A stretch of 23,042 bases of DNA from CAZNKU01 sp045541135 (GTDB taxonomy: Bacteria > Bacillota > Clostridia > Monoglobales > Firm-18): positions 1 to 23,042 of the forward strand of contig JAZQIO010000083.1 of NCBI GenBank assembly GCA_045541135.1. Reading direction: 5' to 3'. This document shows positions 1 to 6,851 of the stretch, one piece after another. Both the position numbers and the translations under genes were made by a program. Under the pieces are notes generated by a model that was not told the DNA's origin, made no database searches, and worked only from the letters and a program-made list of their open reading frames with translations. Numbering within the stretch: the stretch's first letter is position 1; each line of letters opens with the position of its first letter.

Positions 1-125
1 TTTTGGCGCATAGTGGTGTTAAAAGCACTTGAAATCCGTCAGGATTTTCTCGTGCTTTTGCCTAACTCTGCATCCAAACTTGTGATTTTTAGGGTGCAAA
101 GCAGTTTTGGGTTAGATATTTTTTG
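1..125. repeat. folded intergenic element, possibly a dispersed repeat
   Basis: No protein gene lies here. AAAAGCAC (21-28) pairs with GTGCTTTT (52-59), and inside it AAATCC (32-37) pairs with GGATTT (42-47). The arm can extend towards GCA (8-10) with TGC (69-71). A second hairpin pairs 69-75 with 92-98, and CTAAC (62-66) can close on GTTAG (111-115), followed by a T run at 118-124. The CTAACTCTGC segment is thus shared by two alternative folds. The window edge may cut the element. It resembles intergenic repeats of Clostridia as I remember them, but I cannot confirm copies elsewhere in this genome. Confidence 0.45.
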
Positions 126-140
126 AATAAGACAAGACAT

Positions 141-179
141 AAAAAATCCGGTTATACTGACGTATTACCGGATTTTTTT
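141..179. terminator. bidirectional intrinsic terminator
   Basis: AAAAAATCCGGT (141-152) pairs with ACCGGATTTTTT (167-178) around a 14-nt loop. There is a T run on the plus strand and a matching one on the minus strand, so it can stop transcription in either direction. Confidence 0.75.
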
Positions 180-271
180 GCGAAGTATTAACGGAAAATA
201 ACAAGCCAAAACCGATTTCTCCCTATGACCAACCGCCTTAATCATCGTATTTAATTTAGAATTTATTTGGC
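141..271 (-). ncRNA. candidate small RNA, about 130 nt
   Basis: A minus-strand promoter-like pair (278-306) predicts a start near 271, and the hairpin at 141-179 would end the transcript. The predicted 5' end GCCAAA (minus strand of 266-271) is complementary to TTTGGC in the transcript (minus strand of 205-210), closing a domain of about 67 nt. No reading frame of note lies on this strand. I do not recognise the family. Alternatively the hairpin simply ends transcription entering from the left, and the promoter is a chance match in AT-rich DNA. Confidence 0.3.
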
Positions 272-277
272 ATATTT

Positions 278-306
278 ATTGTATCATATTATTTTTTGAA
301 TTGCAA
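278..306 (-). promoter_or_regulatory. candidate sigma-A promoter for the small RNA
   Basis: On the minus strand TTGCAA (-35, 301-306), a 17-bp spacer and TACAAT (-10, 278-283) preceded by TGA form an extended -10 arrangement. No downstream protein gene on that strand lies inside the window, so it would serve an RNA or a gene beyond the left edge. Confidence 0.4.
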
Positions 307-323
307 TATTTTTATATACAAAT

Positions 324-354
324 AAAACCCATAAGTTAAAGACTTATGGGTTTT
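324..354 (-). terminator. terminator of the glycosyltransferase-phosphatase unit
   Basis: AAAACCCATAAGT (324-336) and ACTTATGGGTTTT (342-354) form a 13-bp stem with a 5-nt loop. It starts 8 bp beyond the stop codon of the HAD gene, and on the minus strand it is followed by TTTTATTTGT. Confidence 0.85.
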
Positions 355-361
355 AATGGTT

Positions 362-1006
362 TTAAATTAAAATGCTTCTTAACTCATCAATATCCTTTGC
401 AAGGTATGTGGCATTTTTAAGCTCTTCGGCAGTATCTGTGCCGTAGAGAACACCTATTGAGTCTATTCCGCATATTCTTGCGCCTATAATATCAAATGAT
501 GTATCTCCGATCATTAAAAATTCATCATTGTTTTTGACGGATGTCATTTCAAGTGCCGCCTTTATAATATCAAGCTTTGTTGTGTTTGCCTCGTCCATAG
601 GGCAGGCAGAGATATGTGTGAAATACTTGTATATATCAAAGTGCTTAAGAATTTGCTCTGCATACAGGTCCGGCTTTGATGTGGCAAGCACAAGCTCATA
701 ACCGTTGTTATAAAGGTCGGTTAAAAGGTTATACATCCCATCAAAAAGGCGGTTTTCAAATATTCCCTTTTCGGAAAAATATTCGCGGAAAAGCTTAAGC
801 CCAAGCTCTGCTTCCTTTTGGGTAAAACCAAAATATTTTTTGTATGAATCCATCAAAGGAGGACCTACAAATTTTTTAAGAACACCTTTGTCTGTAACGG
901 TTACATCCATTTTTTCAAGTGCATAAATAATAGAGTTTATTATGCCTTCGGAGGAATCTGTAATTGTGCCGTCAAGATCAAAAAGTAGGCATTTGTATTT
1001 TTGCAT
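362..1006 (-). CDS. HAD-superfamily hydrolase, phosphoglycolate phosphatase-like
   Basis: The 214-residue protein has the layout of HAD subfamily IA (Gph/PpaX-type) phosphatases. Motif I is FDLDGT (nucleophile D10, acid D12) near the N terminus, followed by a helical cap, motif II at ATSKPD (near residue 110), a lysine in the KLDII stretch and motif IV GDTSFD. Such enzymes dephosphorylate small phosphate esters such as phosphoglycolate or pyrophosphate; the substrate cannot be read from sequence. It begins 33 bp after the glycosyltransferase gene on the same strand with no terminator between, so the two are probably co-transcribed. AAAGGAG lies somewhat far (about 14 nt) upstream of the ATG. 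The gene is followed directly by a strong terminator. Family assignment is firm; physiological role is open. Confidence 0.88.
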   Translation of the reverse strand: MQKYKCLLFDLDGTITDSSEGIINSIIYALEKMDVTVTDKGVLKKFVGPPLMDSYKKYFGFTQKEAELGLKLFREYFSEKGIFENRLFDGMYNLLTDLYNNGYELVLATSKPDLYAEQILKHFDIYKYFTHISACPMDEANTTKLDIIKAALEMTSVKNNDEFLMIGDTSFDIIGARICGIDSIGVLYGTDTAEELKNATYLAKDIDELRSILI

Positions 1007-1039
1007 TTTTTATCTTGAATCTCCTTTTATTATCTTTCG

Positions 1040-2146
1040 CTATGCAAGTGATACTATGAATTCTGCAATTTCCTTAGCAGCGTCAAGGTTTCGGAAAGCC
1101 TTCTGATGTTCTTTTATATCAAGCAGTTTTTCTGCATCGTTTTCTAAAAGATTCTTTACAACTTCCTTTATATCTTCTATTTTACGTGCATGACAGCCCA
1201 AAAGATTTTCTTCAAAATACTTTGGATTTCCTGCTTCCTGACCGGGAAGAGCATCTGTAATGATAACCGGCAGACAGCAGTTTATAGCTTCAAGTATTGT
1301 GTTAGGGCTTCCACGCATAAATGCAAGGTCGCTTGAAAGCATCAATTCTTCTATTGCATCTACAAAGCCGTATACATCCAGTCTTTCGCCGTATTTTTCT
1401 TTTTCGTGTTTTTCAAATTTTTCCCTTAGTGCTTCATTTCTGCCTGTAAGTACCTTAACACGGCAGTTAAAGTTGTTAAGCAGCATTCTTGCAAGGTCAA
1501 TCATATTGCCCGAGCCTTCGCCGCCACTCATAATAAGGAAGGTAGGTATTTTAGAGGACTTGAAAATCTGACTTCCTGCAACAGGGTTGCCGAAGGTGAA
1601 TCTTTCACGAACGGGGAAAGAAAATCTTTTTATCTTTTCTTCGGGTATACCCATTTTAAGTGAATAGTCAATAGCCTCCTGAGTGTAGCATATGCTGTAG
1701 TCTGCACGTGGGTCTGTCCACAGATTTGAAATTGAAACAAGGTCTGCATACATACTTATAAATGGGATTTTAACGTTATTCTTTTCCATTATGTTAAGTA
1801 TACATCCAACAAACATAGGATGTACGGAAACTATTACATCAGGCTTTTCTTCTTCAATAATGTGCATAAACTTCTTTTTAATAACAGTTTTAATTGCATT
1901 GTTTATTGTGTCAAAGCTATGCTGTGTAAATTTCCATGTTATTGCCCATGCTTTTTTTGATGTACGTGTAAGAGGACCGTATGACTTACTTAGTTTAATG
2001 CCTGCCTTACCCATCATATTAAAGCCTTCTAAAACAGAAACCTCAACACCGTCAATTTTGTTAAGCTGTTCACAAAGCGCATCTGTTATGCTTTTGTGGC
2101 CGCGTCCCGTAAATTCGGAACTTATTATCATAATCTTTTTATTCAT
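1040..2146 (-). CDS. MGDG synthase/UgtP-like diacylglycerol glycosyltransferase
   Basis: The protein has 368 residues. It starts with MNKKIMIISSEFTGRGHKS, the glycine/histidine N-terminal loop of the MGDG-synthase N domain. It ends in a GT28/MurG-type C-terminal domain with a nucleotide-sugar loop (SGGEGSGN, near residue 205) and an acidic-proline region around RGSPNTILEA. Members transfer glucose or galactose from UDP-sugar to diacylglycerol at the inner membrane face, making glycolipids that can anchor lipoteichoic acid. The start was placed at 2146 because TAGAGG sits just upstream; the frame is open further upstream but there it runs through the promoter. It has its own extended -10 promoter and probably heads a two-gene unit with the HAD phosphatase. 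Acceptor and sugar are inferred from the family only. Confidence 0.85.
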   Translation of the reverse strand: MNKKIMIISSEFTGRGHKSITDALCEQLNKIDGVEVSVLEGFNMMGKAGIKLSKSYGPLTRTSKKAWAITWKFTQHSFDTINNAIKTVIKKKFMHIIEEEKPDVIVSVHPMFVGCILNIMEKNNVKIPFISMYADLVSISNLWTDPRADYSICYTQEAIDYSLKMGIPEEKIKRFSFPVRERFTFGNPVAGSQIFKSSKIPTFLIMSGGEGSGNMIDLARMLLNNFNCRVKVLTGRNEALREKFEKHEKEKYGERLDVYGFVDAIEELMLSSDLAFMRGSPNTILEAINCCLPVIITDALPGQEAGNPKYFEENLLGCHARKIEDIKEVVKNLLENDAEKLLDIKEHQKAFRNLDAAKEIAEFIVSLA

Positions 2147-2177
2147 AATACTAACCTCTACAAAATAATGTACAAAT

Positions 2178-2206
2178 ATTATAACATAATTTTGCAGAAA
2201 AAACAA
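2178..2206 (-). promoter_or_regulatory. sigma-A promoter of the glycosyltransferase gene
   Basis: On the minus strand TTGTTT (2201-2206), a 17-bp spacer and TATAAT (2178-2183) with upstream TGT give an extended -10. It sits in the 68-bp gap after the DUF6512 gene. The -10 surroundings TATGTTATAATA are identical to those of the candidate RNA promoter near 16100. Confidence 0.7.
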
Positions 2207-2214
2207 CAAAAAAA

Positions 2215-2739
2215 TCAAATTCCGTAGCCCCTTGTTACAGGGTCTTTAAAGATGTTTAAAAGAGGAGGATAAAATGTAAAAAACCAGAACATAAAAAATA
2301 GTACAATTATCAGCAAAATTGCTGTTTTATTTAAAAGTCCTGAGCTTAAAAATCCATCTTTTAAAAGCCTGTAATTTAAGAGGTATGAAAAAATTACAGC
2401 CACTATAAACAGTAAAATATTAAAAAACGCACTGCTTTTTCCTATAACACCCCCATAGGTGCAGAATATAACCGTTATAAAAAGCATACCCGAAAGCACA
2501 GAAACAAGCTTACACGCCCAAAAGTTTGCATATTTTTTGCCGTATACAAAATATTCTGCAAGTGAAAAAATTATCATAGGAAAAAATATAAGCTTTAAGT
2601 GCTCCCAGATGCTTTCATTAACTGCACTGAATATAGCCACAAAGTCGGAATTTCCAGAAATGTCATAGGTAAAATGCAACAGAGTACCAAGAAGTATTGT
2701 GAATATTGCTCCTGCTATATTGATTTGTTTCAGCTTCAT
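2215..2739 (-). CDS. DUF6512-family integral membrane protein
   Basis: The 174-residue, very hydrophobic protein has about five predicted membrane segments: an N-terminal helix, one around FFPMIIFSLAEYFVY, two in the middle and one ending at FFTFYPP. The conserved-looking NESIWEHLKLIFFPM stretch and the late FYPP motif match what I recall of the DUF6512 family, which has no established function. The ATG is preceded by GAGGTGG at good spacing. It lies upstream of the lipid glycosyltransferase on the same strand, and no terminator hairpin separates them, so read-through is possible although the next gene has its own promoter. No catalytic motif is evident. Confidence 0.75.
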   Translation of the reverse strand: MKLKQINIAGAIFTILLGTLLHFTYDISGNSDFVAIFSAVNESIWEHLKLIFFPMIIFSLAEYFVYGKKYANFWACKLVSVLSGMLFITVIFCTYGGVIGKSSAFFNILLFIVAVIFSYLLNYRLLKDGFLSSGLLNKTAILLIIVLFFMFWFFTFYPPLLNIFKDPVTRGYGI

Positions 2740-2758
2740 AAAACCACCTCTTTACTAT

Positions 2759-2787
2759 TTATGAATTAAATGTGTATTTAATGTCAA
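2759..2787 (-). promoter_or_regulatory. possible promoter of the DUF6512 gene
   Basis: On the minus strand a perfect TTGACA (2782-2787) is followed after 17 bp by TCATAA (2759-2764), a poor -10. The -35 is convincing and the -10 is weak. Confidence 0.4.
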
Positions 2788-2809
2788 CAATTACATCATG
2801 GAGGTAGTT

Positions 2810-3439
2810 ATGATGTTTGAAAATATTTTATCTAAGAGGAAAATAAGGATTTTTTTAATATCACTTATTACAGGTGCGTGCTTAACAAGTGCCTTGCAGG
2901 TATATTCACGTAACATTGTTGAGGGAATAAGTAAAAGTGTGGTAAGACTTCATATTGTTGCAAACAGTAATAGCGCAGAGGACCAAAGCCTTAAGCTAAA
3001 GGTAAGAGATGACATAATAAAATATATTGAGCCTCTTTTGGACGATGCCGAAAATGTTGAAGAAACAAAAAAGATTATAGTTGAAAATCTGGATAAAATA
3101 GAGGAAGAGGCTGAAAAAACAGTAAAAAAATACGGCTACACATACAGTGTAACCGCAAATTTCGGTAATTATGATTTCCCCACAAAAGAGTACGGAAATG
3201 TACGCTTCCCAAAGGGTGGTTATGATGCTCTTAAAATTGTAATTGAAAAGGGTAACGGAAAAAACTGGTGGTGTGTACTGTACCCACAGCTTTGCTTTAC
3301 CGAAAACGTAAAGGGTGTTTTGCCCGAAGAAAGTGAAGCAAAACTTGAAAATACTCTTTCAAACGAGCAGTACGATGTAATTACAAATAAAAGCAAAATA
3401 AACTTTAAATTCAAAATAGTGGAGTGGTTTTACAATTAA
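2810..3439 (+). CDS. spoIIR: stage II sporulation protein R
   Basis: The 209-residue protein has a basic N terminus, one hydrophobic export or anchor segment (about residues 10-30), and then the SpoIIR signature RLHIVANSNSAEDQSLKLKVRD. In known spore formers SpoIIR is made in the forespore under sigma-F, crosses to the intermembrane space and activates the protease SpoIIGA, which matures pro-sigma-E in the mother cell. GGAGG at 2800-2804 serves two adjacent ATGs (2810 and 2813), and either may be used. No clear sigma-F promoter could be assigned. Its stop codon overlaps that of convergent trmB by 4 bp. The gene implies a genuine endospore programme, or recent descent from a spore former. Confidence 0.93.
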   Translation: MMFENILSKRKIRIFLISLITGACLTSALQVYSRNIVEGISKSVVRLHIVANSNSAEDQSLKLKVRDDIIKYIEPLLDDAENVEETKKIIVENLDKIEEEAEKTVKKYGYTYSVTANFGNYDFPTKEYGNVRFPKGGYDALKIVIEKGNGKNWWCVLYPQLCFTENVKGVLPEESEAKLENTLSNEQYDVITNKSKINFKFKIVEWFYN

Positions 3440-4068
3440 TATGCCTCGAGTCTGTATATGGGTTGCCCCATTTCGGAAAACCTTTGTTCATATTCAGTCA
3501 TAATATTTCCTTCAAAGTTGCTGTTGTGTAAATCAAGTGATACATTTTTCAACTTAAAGTTATTCTGAGCAAATGAACAAATTGAAAACTCAAATAAATG
3601 CATATTATCTGTTTTAAAGTGAATTTCCCCGTCGTCTTTTAATATGCGACGGTAAATTTCCAGAAAGTCCTTATAAGTAAGTCTTCTTTTGTAATGTCCG
3701 CTCTTTGGCCACGGGTCGCTGAAATTAAGATAAACCCTTTCACACTCACCGTCTTCAAAGCAGTCGCAAAGAAGCCTTGCATCAACATTTATAAACTTAA
3801 CGTTGGATACATTTTTTTCGTACGCCTTTTCAACGGCAATAACCATTACGTCAATGCAAACCTCAACGGCAATGTAGTTAATATCGGGATGAGCTTCAGC
3901 CATACCGGAAATAAAGTTACCTTTACCGCAACCAACCTCAATGTGTATGGGGTTTGAATTGCCGAAAAGCTCCTGCCATTTGCCCTTGTAGTCGGCAGAA
4001 TTTTGTACGTAATAATTGCCGCATTTTTCAATGCGCTGTTGTACGTTTTTCTTTTTTCGCATTCTCAT
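3436..4068 (-). CDS. trmB: tRNA (guanine-N7-)-methyltransferase
   Basis: The 210-residue class I SAM-dependent methyltransferase forms m7G46 in the variable loop of tRNAs. Visible hallmarks are the SAM-binding loop EVGCGKGNF near residue 45, the family signature NFSDPWPKSGHYKRRLT around residue 115, and the C-terminal TEYEQRF followed by PIYRLE. It is the last gene of the rsmD-coaD-coiled coil-trmB unit, 21 bp after its neighbour. The ATG at 4068 has only a weak upstream AGGGG, so it may rely on coupling. No terminator lies between it and convergent spoIIR. Confidence 0.95.
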   Translation of the reverse strand: MRMRKKKNVQQRIEKCGNYYVQNSADYKGKWQELFGNSNPIHIEVGCGKGNFISGMAEAHPDINYIAVEVCIDVMVIAVEKAYEKNVSNVKFINVDARLLCDCFEDGECERVYLNFSDPWPKSGHYKRRLTYKDFLEIYRRILKDDGEIHFKTDNMHLFEFSICSFAQNNFKLKNVSLDLHNSNFEGNIMTEYEQRFSEMGQPIYRLEAY

Positions 4069-4089
4069 AGGATGTTATGCCCCTGTGTA

Positions 4090-4587
4090 TTATTCTGCAG
4101 CTTCGGTTTCAACAAGTTCGTCAATTTTAACCTGCTTTTTAATGTTTGCTTCCTGCATAGCAAGTCTGTTGTCACGAAGAGTGCTGAGTGTTCTTTCCAA
4201 AATCATTTCGGAATCCTGCAAGGCATCATCAATATACTGCTTTGTAGCATTTCTTATTTCCCTTGCACGAGTGTTTGCATTTTTGATAATTTCTTCGGCA
4301 GCTTCATTTGCCTTCTTTGTGATTTCACTTTCGTTAATCATAGAAATTATTTTATCTTCTGCAGTTTTTATAATTGTTGTAGCTTCCTTCTGAGCTTCAA
4401 GCAAAATTCTCTGTCTTTCACCCTTAATCCATTTTGCCTGTTTAAGGTCGTCGGGCATTTTAAGTCTAAGCTCCTGAATGATGTCCAAAAGCTCGTCCTT
4501 GTCTATCATTGCTTTACCGATAAGCGGCACTGTTTTACTACTTTCTATAATATCTTCCAACTGATCTAGCATTTCCATACCTTCCAT
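4090..4587 (-). CDS. SepIVA/DivIVA-like coiled-coil protein
   Basis: The 165-residue, largely helical, charged protein has heptad-like Ala/Glu/Lys-rich coiled coil from about residue 60 to 150. It has no signal peptide or membrane segment. The N-terminal 55 residues (LDQLEDIIESSKTVPLIGK, then a DELLDIIQELRLKMPDDLKQA segment) align well with what I remember of actinobacterial SepIVA (Rv2927c type), including the invariant VP and the aliphatic-P-x-[DE]-L-[KD] region; the C terminus has a short TLxxLR-type segment. SepIVA takes part in septation and polar growth in mycobacteria. Database names in Firmicutes are often ATPase or V-type subunit, which nothing here supports. GGAGG stands 8 nt before the ATG. 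It lies 13 bp after coaD. Function in this organism is inferred and unproven. Confidence 0.75.
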   Translation of the reverse strand: MEGMEMLDQLEDIIESSKTVPLIGKAMIDKDELLDIIQELRLKMPDDLKQAKWIKGERQRILLEAQKEATTIIKTAEDKIISMINESEITKKANEAAEEIIKNANTRAREIRNATKQYIDDALQDSEMILERTLSTLRDNRLAMQEANIKKQVKIDELVETEAAE

Positions 4588-4600
4588 GCTGATATCCTCC

Positions 4601-5080
4601 TTATTTAAATTTATTGTATATTTTTTCTGTTATTACATCAGGCACCATGCCCGAAATGTTACCTCCGTAGCGAGCAACCTCACGAACAATGCTTGAACTT
4701 AAGTACATATTTTCGGACTTGGTAGTCATAAACAATGTTTCCACATTGGGGTTTAATTTGTTGTTTGTAAGAGACATCTGAAATTCGTATTCAAAGTCTG
4801 AAACCGCACGAAGTCCCTTTATAATAACCTTTGCCTTTTGTTGCTCTGCAAACTGTGCAAGCAAGCCGTTAAAGGTCATAACTTGAACATTTAATATGTG
4901 TTTTGTGGCGGTCTTTAAAAGATCCATACGTTCTTCTACGGTAAAAGTAGGTGTTTTACTGCTGTTTACCAGCACAGCCACAATAACTTTTTCAAAAATT
5001 TTAGAGCTTCTTTCAATAATATCAAGATGCCCGTTTGTACATGGGTCAAAACTACCCGGATAAATAGCTATGTTTTTCAA
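4601..5080 (-). CDS. coaD: phosphopantetheine adenylyltransferase
   Basis: The 159-residue nucleotidyltransferase catalyses the penultimate step of coenzyme A synthesis: 4'-phosphopantetheine plus ATP gives dephospho-CoA plus pyrophosphate. It begins with IAIYPGSFDP and carries the TNGH nucleotide-binding motif near residue 16 and SSSIVREVA near residue 128, the equivalent of the ISSTxxR loop. Length is normal for the family. The start codon is TTG (5078-5080 on the complement), supported by AAAGGA inside the last codons of rsmD and by the family N terminus. Only 5 bp separate it from rsmD. The rsmD-coaD pair is a common bacterial arrangement. Confidence 0.96.
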   Translation of the reverse strand: MKNIAIYPGSFDPCTNGHLDIIERSSKIFEKVIVAVLVNSSKTPTFTVEERMDLLKTATKHILNVQVMTFNGLLAQFAEQQKAKVIIKGLRAVSDFEYEFQMSLTNNKLNPNVETLFMTTKSENMYLSSSIVREVARYGGNISGMVPDVITEKIYNKFK

Positions 5081-5085
5081 TTAAA

Positions 5086-5619
5086 TCAATCCTTTACAAA
5101 AACCGAAAGCATGGTTTTGCCGTATTTGTATTCCTTCTTTTTTGTAAAATCGGTAGTTATAACTTCACCGTATTCCGTTTCACACATTATAATACCGTTA
5201 TCTTTTAATAAGTTTCTTTCATAAATAATTTTCATTGCCTCATCGCACATCTTTTTGTTGTACGGGGGATCAAGTAAAATTACGTCAAATTGTTCATCGA
5301 CATAGTTTAAAAAGGCTTTAAAGTCCATAATTTTCAAAACTGCGTTTTCACTGCTGTTTGTTTTTTCAATGTTCCTTTTAACAATGTCAGCCGCCTGTTT
5401 TGAATTTTCCACAAACCAGCATTTTTTTGCACCGCGACTTATGGCTTCAATACCCAATGCACCGCTTCCTGCAAATAAATCAAGTACAAGAGCGTCGGGA
5501 ATATTGAAATTTATTATAGAGAACATAGACTCTTTTACTCTGTCTGTTGTAGGGCGTGTATGGCTACCCTCCAACGAATAAAGAGAGGTGCCTCTTGATT
5601 TACCTGATATTACTCTCAT
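5086..5619 (-). CDS. rsmD: 16S rRNA (guanine966-N2)-methyltransferase
   Basis: The 177-residue methyltransferase is predicted to modify G966 of 16S rRNA. Motifs seen are the N-terminal RVISGKSRG, the TRPTTDRVKESMFSI signature, the SAM loop LDLFAGSGALGIEA and the catalytic DPPY tetrapeptide (LLDPPYNK). The ATG at 5619 follows GAGGTG by about 10 nt; a TTG 18 bp upstream lies within that binding site and is rejected. It is first gene of a four-gene minus-strand operon with coaD, the coiled-coil gene and trmB, behind a good promoter and a very short leader. Confidence 0.95.
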   Translation of the reverse strand: MRVISGKSRGTSLYSLEGSHTRPTTDRVKESMFSIINFNIPDALVLDLFAGSGALGIEAISRGAKKCWFVENSKQAADIVKRNIEKTNSSENAVLKIMDFKAFLNYVDEQFDVILLDPPYNKKMCDEAMKIIYERNLLKDNGIIMCETEYGEVITTDFTKKKEYKYGKTMLSVFVKD

Positions 5620-5641
5620 AATTATACAACACCTCAACTAT

Positions 5642-5671
5642 ATTTTACCCTATATATAGAGTATTTGTCAA
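5642..5671 (-). promoter_or_regulatory. sigma-A promoter of the rsmD operon
   Basis: On the minus strand TTGACA (5666-5671), an 18-bp spacer and TAAAAT (5642-5647) are seen. The predicted start lies almost at the ribosome binding site of rsmD, giving a leader of only about 15-20 nt. Confidence 0.75.
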
Positions 5672-5705
5672 CACTTTTAACGTAATATATTGTAGTTTTT
5701 GCAAG

Positions 5706-5738
5706 AAAAAAAAGACGGTCTGCTGTATGACCGTCTTT
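5706..5738 (-). terminator. terminator of the rpsF-ssb-rpsR operon
   Basis: AAAGACGGTC (5711-5720) and GACCGTCTTT (5729-5738) form a stem with an 8-nt loop. On the minus strand it is followed by a run of T (complement of 5706-5713). It lies about 60 bp after rpsR. Confidence 0.9.
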
Positions 5739-5800
5739 TAGCTGCTGTATAAAATTTGTGTTTCGGGCATTAAGCCCATGCTGTATTAATAAAATAATTA

Positions 5801-6049
5801 TCAGTCTGTTGTAAATGGAAGCAAGGCAATAATTCTTGCTCTTTTGATTGCTGTTGTTAACTGTCTCTGGTGCTTAGCACAGTTACCGCTCATACGGCGA
5901 GGAACTATCTTAGCACGTTCTGTAAGATAACGACGCAATTTTGCAACATCCTTGTAATCGATATCTGTAACCTTATCAACGCAGAACTGGCAAGTCTTCT
6001 TGCGAGCTTTTCTGCGCATTGGACGTTCGTTTCTTTCCTTTTCAGCCAT
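5801..6049 (-). CDS. rpsR: 30S ribosomal protein S18
   Basis: The 82-residue basic protein binds with S6 to the 16S rRNA platform. The core (KDVAKLRRYLTERAKIVPRR, then QRQLTTAIKRARIIALLP) is typical. It keeps a Cys pair (CQFC) plus a later GNCAKHQ, which suggests the zinc-binding C+ form, as opposed to the zinc-free type. AAGGAGG precedes the ATG. It is last gene of the rpsF-ssb-rpsR operon, 31 bp after ssb. Confidence 0.97.
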   Translation of the reverse strand: MAEKERNERPMRRKARKKTCQFCVDKVTDIDYKDVAKLRRYLTERAKIVPRRMSGNCAKHQRQLTTAIKRARIIALLPFTTD

Positions 6050-6080
6050 TAATAAACCCTCCTTTTAAAATTTCGTTGTT

Positions 6081-6527
6081 TTAGAATGGCAAATCATCGT
6101 CTGTATCAACAGGAGTAAAACCGTTTGATGCAGGAGCCTGCTGTGTGTTGGCAACAAAGCCCTGATCCATGCCCATACTGTCTCCCTGAGGAGCAGCAGA
6201 ACCGTTTCTGTTGTCACCGCAGAAGTTTACTTCATCGGCTACAACTTCGGTTGCATATCTTTTTACACCCTGTGCATCGTCCCATGTACGTGTCTGCAGT
6301 GAACCGCAAACATTTATCATTTGACCCTTTGTAAAATACTTGGAAACAAATTCCGCAGTATTTCTCCATGTTACGATGTTGATAAAATCTGCCTGTCTTT
6401 GTTCGCCGGGTCTTGCGTAGCGTCTGTCAACCGCGATTGAAAATGAACATACTGCTACGTTAGAAGGCGTATACTTAAGTTCGGGATCACGGGTAAGTCT
6501 GCCCATTAAAATAACCTTGTTAAGCAT
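6081..6527 (-). CDS. ssb: single-stranded DNA-binding protein
   Basis: The 148-residue protein has an N-terminal OB fold (about residues 1-105: MLNKVILMGRLTRDPELKYT, FINIVTWRNTAEF, then the YFTKGQ and RTWDD segments). A short Gly/Gln/Asn linker follows, then the acidic C-terminal tail DDDLPF that recruits replication and repair proteins. It binds single-stranded DNA as a tetramer. Its ribosome binding site GAGGAGG overlaps the end of rpsF, 15 bp downstream of it. Location between S6 and S18 genes is the standard Firmicutes arrangement and marks this as the main chromosomal SSB, in contrast to a phage or competence paralogue. Confidence 0.97.
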   Translation of the reverse strand: MLNKVILMGRLTRDPELKYTPSNVAVCSFSIAVDRRYARPGEQRQADFINIVTWRNTAEFVSKYFTKGQMINVCGSLQTRTWDDAQGVKRYATEVVADEVNFCGDNRNGSAAPQGDSMGMDQGFVANTQQAPASNGFTPVDTDDDLPF

Positions 6528-6542
6528 ATTTTTTACCTCCTC

Positions 6543-6842
6543 TTACTCTTCATCTTTTCTTACTGTGATATAACGCAAAATACCGTCGGTAATACCGTAA
6601 ACACGTTCAAGTTCCTTTGGAAACTCAGGCTTTGAAGCGAAGTTTACAAGAACATAGAAACCTTCAGTTTTGTCGTCAATCTCGTAAGCAAGACGTCTTT
6701 TACCCCAGCTGTCAACACTTTCAAGTGTTGCGTTGGATTCGATTAATGACTTCATTTTTTCAACGATAGCGTTAACTTCGTCTTCAGTTTTAGTCACATC
6801 TACGATAAAAATTGTCTCGTACTTGTTGATTACTTCAACCAT
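6543..6842 (-). CDS. rpsF: 30S ribosomal protein S6
   Basis: The 99-residue protein starts MVEVINKYETIFIVD and shows the S6 core WGKRRLAYEIDDKTEGFYVLVNF with the ferredoxin-like fold expected. It partners S18 on the small-subunit platform. The ATG follows AAGGAGG by 9 nt. It is the first gene of the rpsF-ssb-rpsR operon, behind a near-consensus promoter and a leader of about 50 nt that contains a hairpin able to reach the ribosome binding site. Confidence 0.97.
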   Translation of the reverse strand: MVEVINKYETIFIVDVTKTEDEVNAIVEKMKSLIESNATLESVDSWGKRRLAYEIDDKTEGFYVLVNFASKPEFPKELERVYGITDGILRYITVRKDEE

Positions 6843-6851
6843 TTTTTCGCA

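Noticed and set aside
61..125. T-box leader suggested by an AGGGTGCAA stretch
   Set aside because: The conserved antiterminator core is absent and no amino acid or tRNA ligase gene lies downstream on that strand.
161..241. Plus-strand proline-rich open tail ending PKPISPYDQPP, a possible gene remnant
   Set aside because: It has no start codon, a stop precedes it at 158-160, and it is too short to identify; chance is adequate.
2770..2800. Sigma-F promoter for spoIIR
   Set aside because: GTCAACAAT at 2783-2791 partly fits a sigma-F -10, but no GTATA-like box lies about 15 bp upstream of it.
4003..4569. 188-codon plus-strand frame antisense to trmB and the coiled-coil gene
   Set aside because: It is Phe/Cys/Ser-rich as expected for the complement of Lys/Glu-rich coding, has no binding site and no family resemblance.
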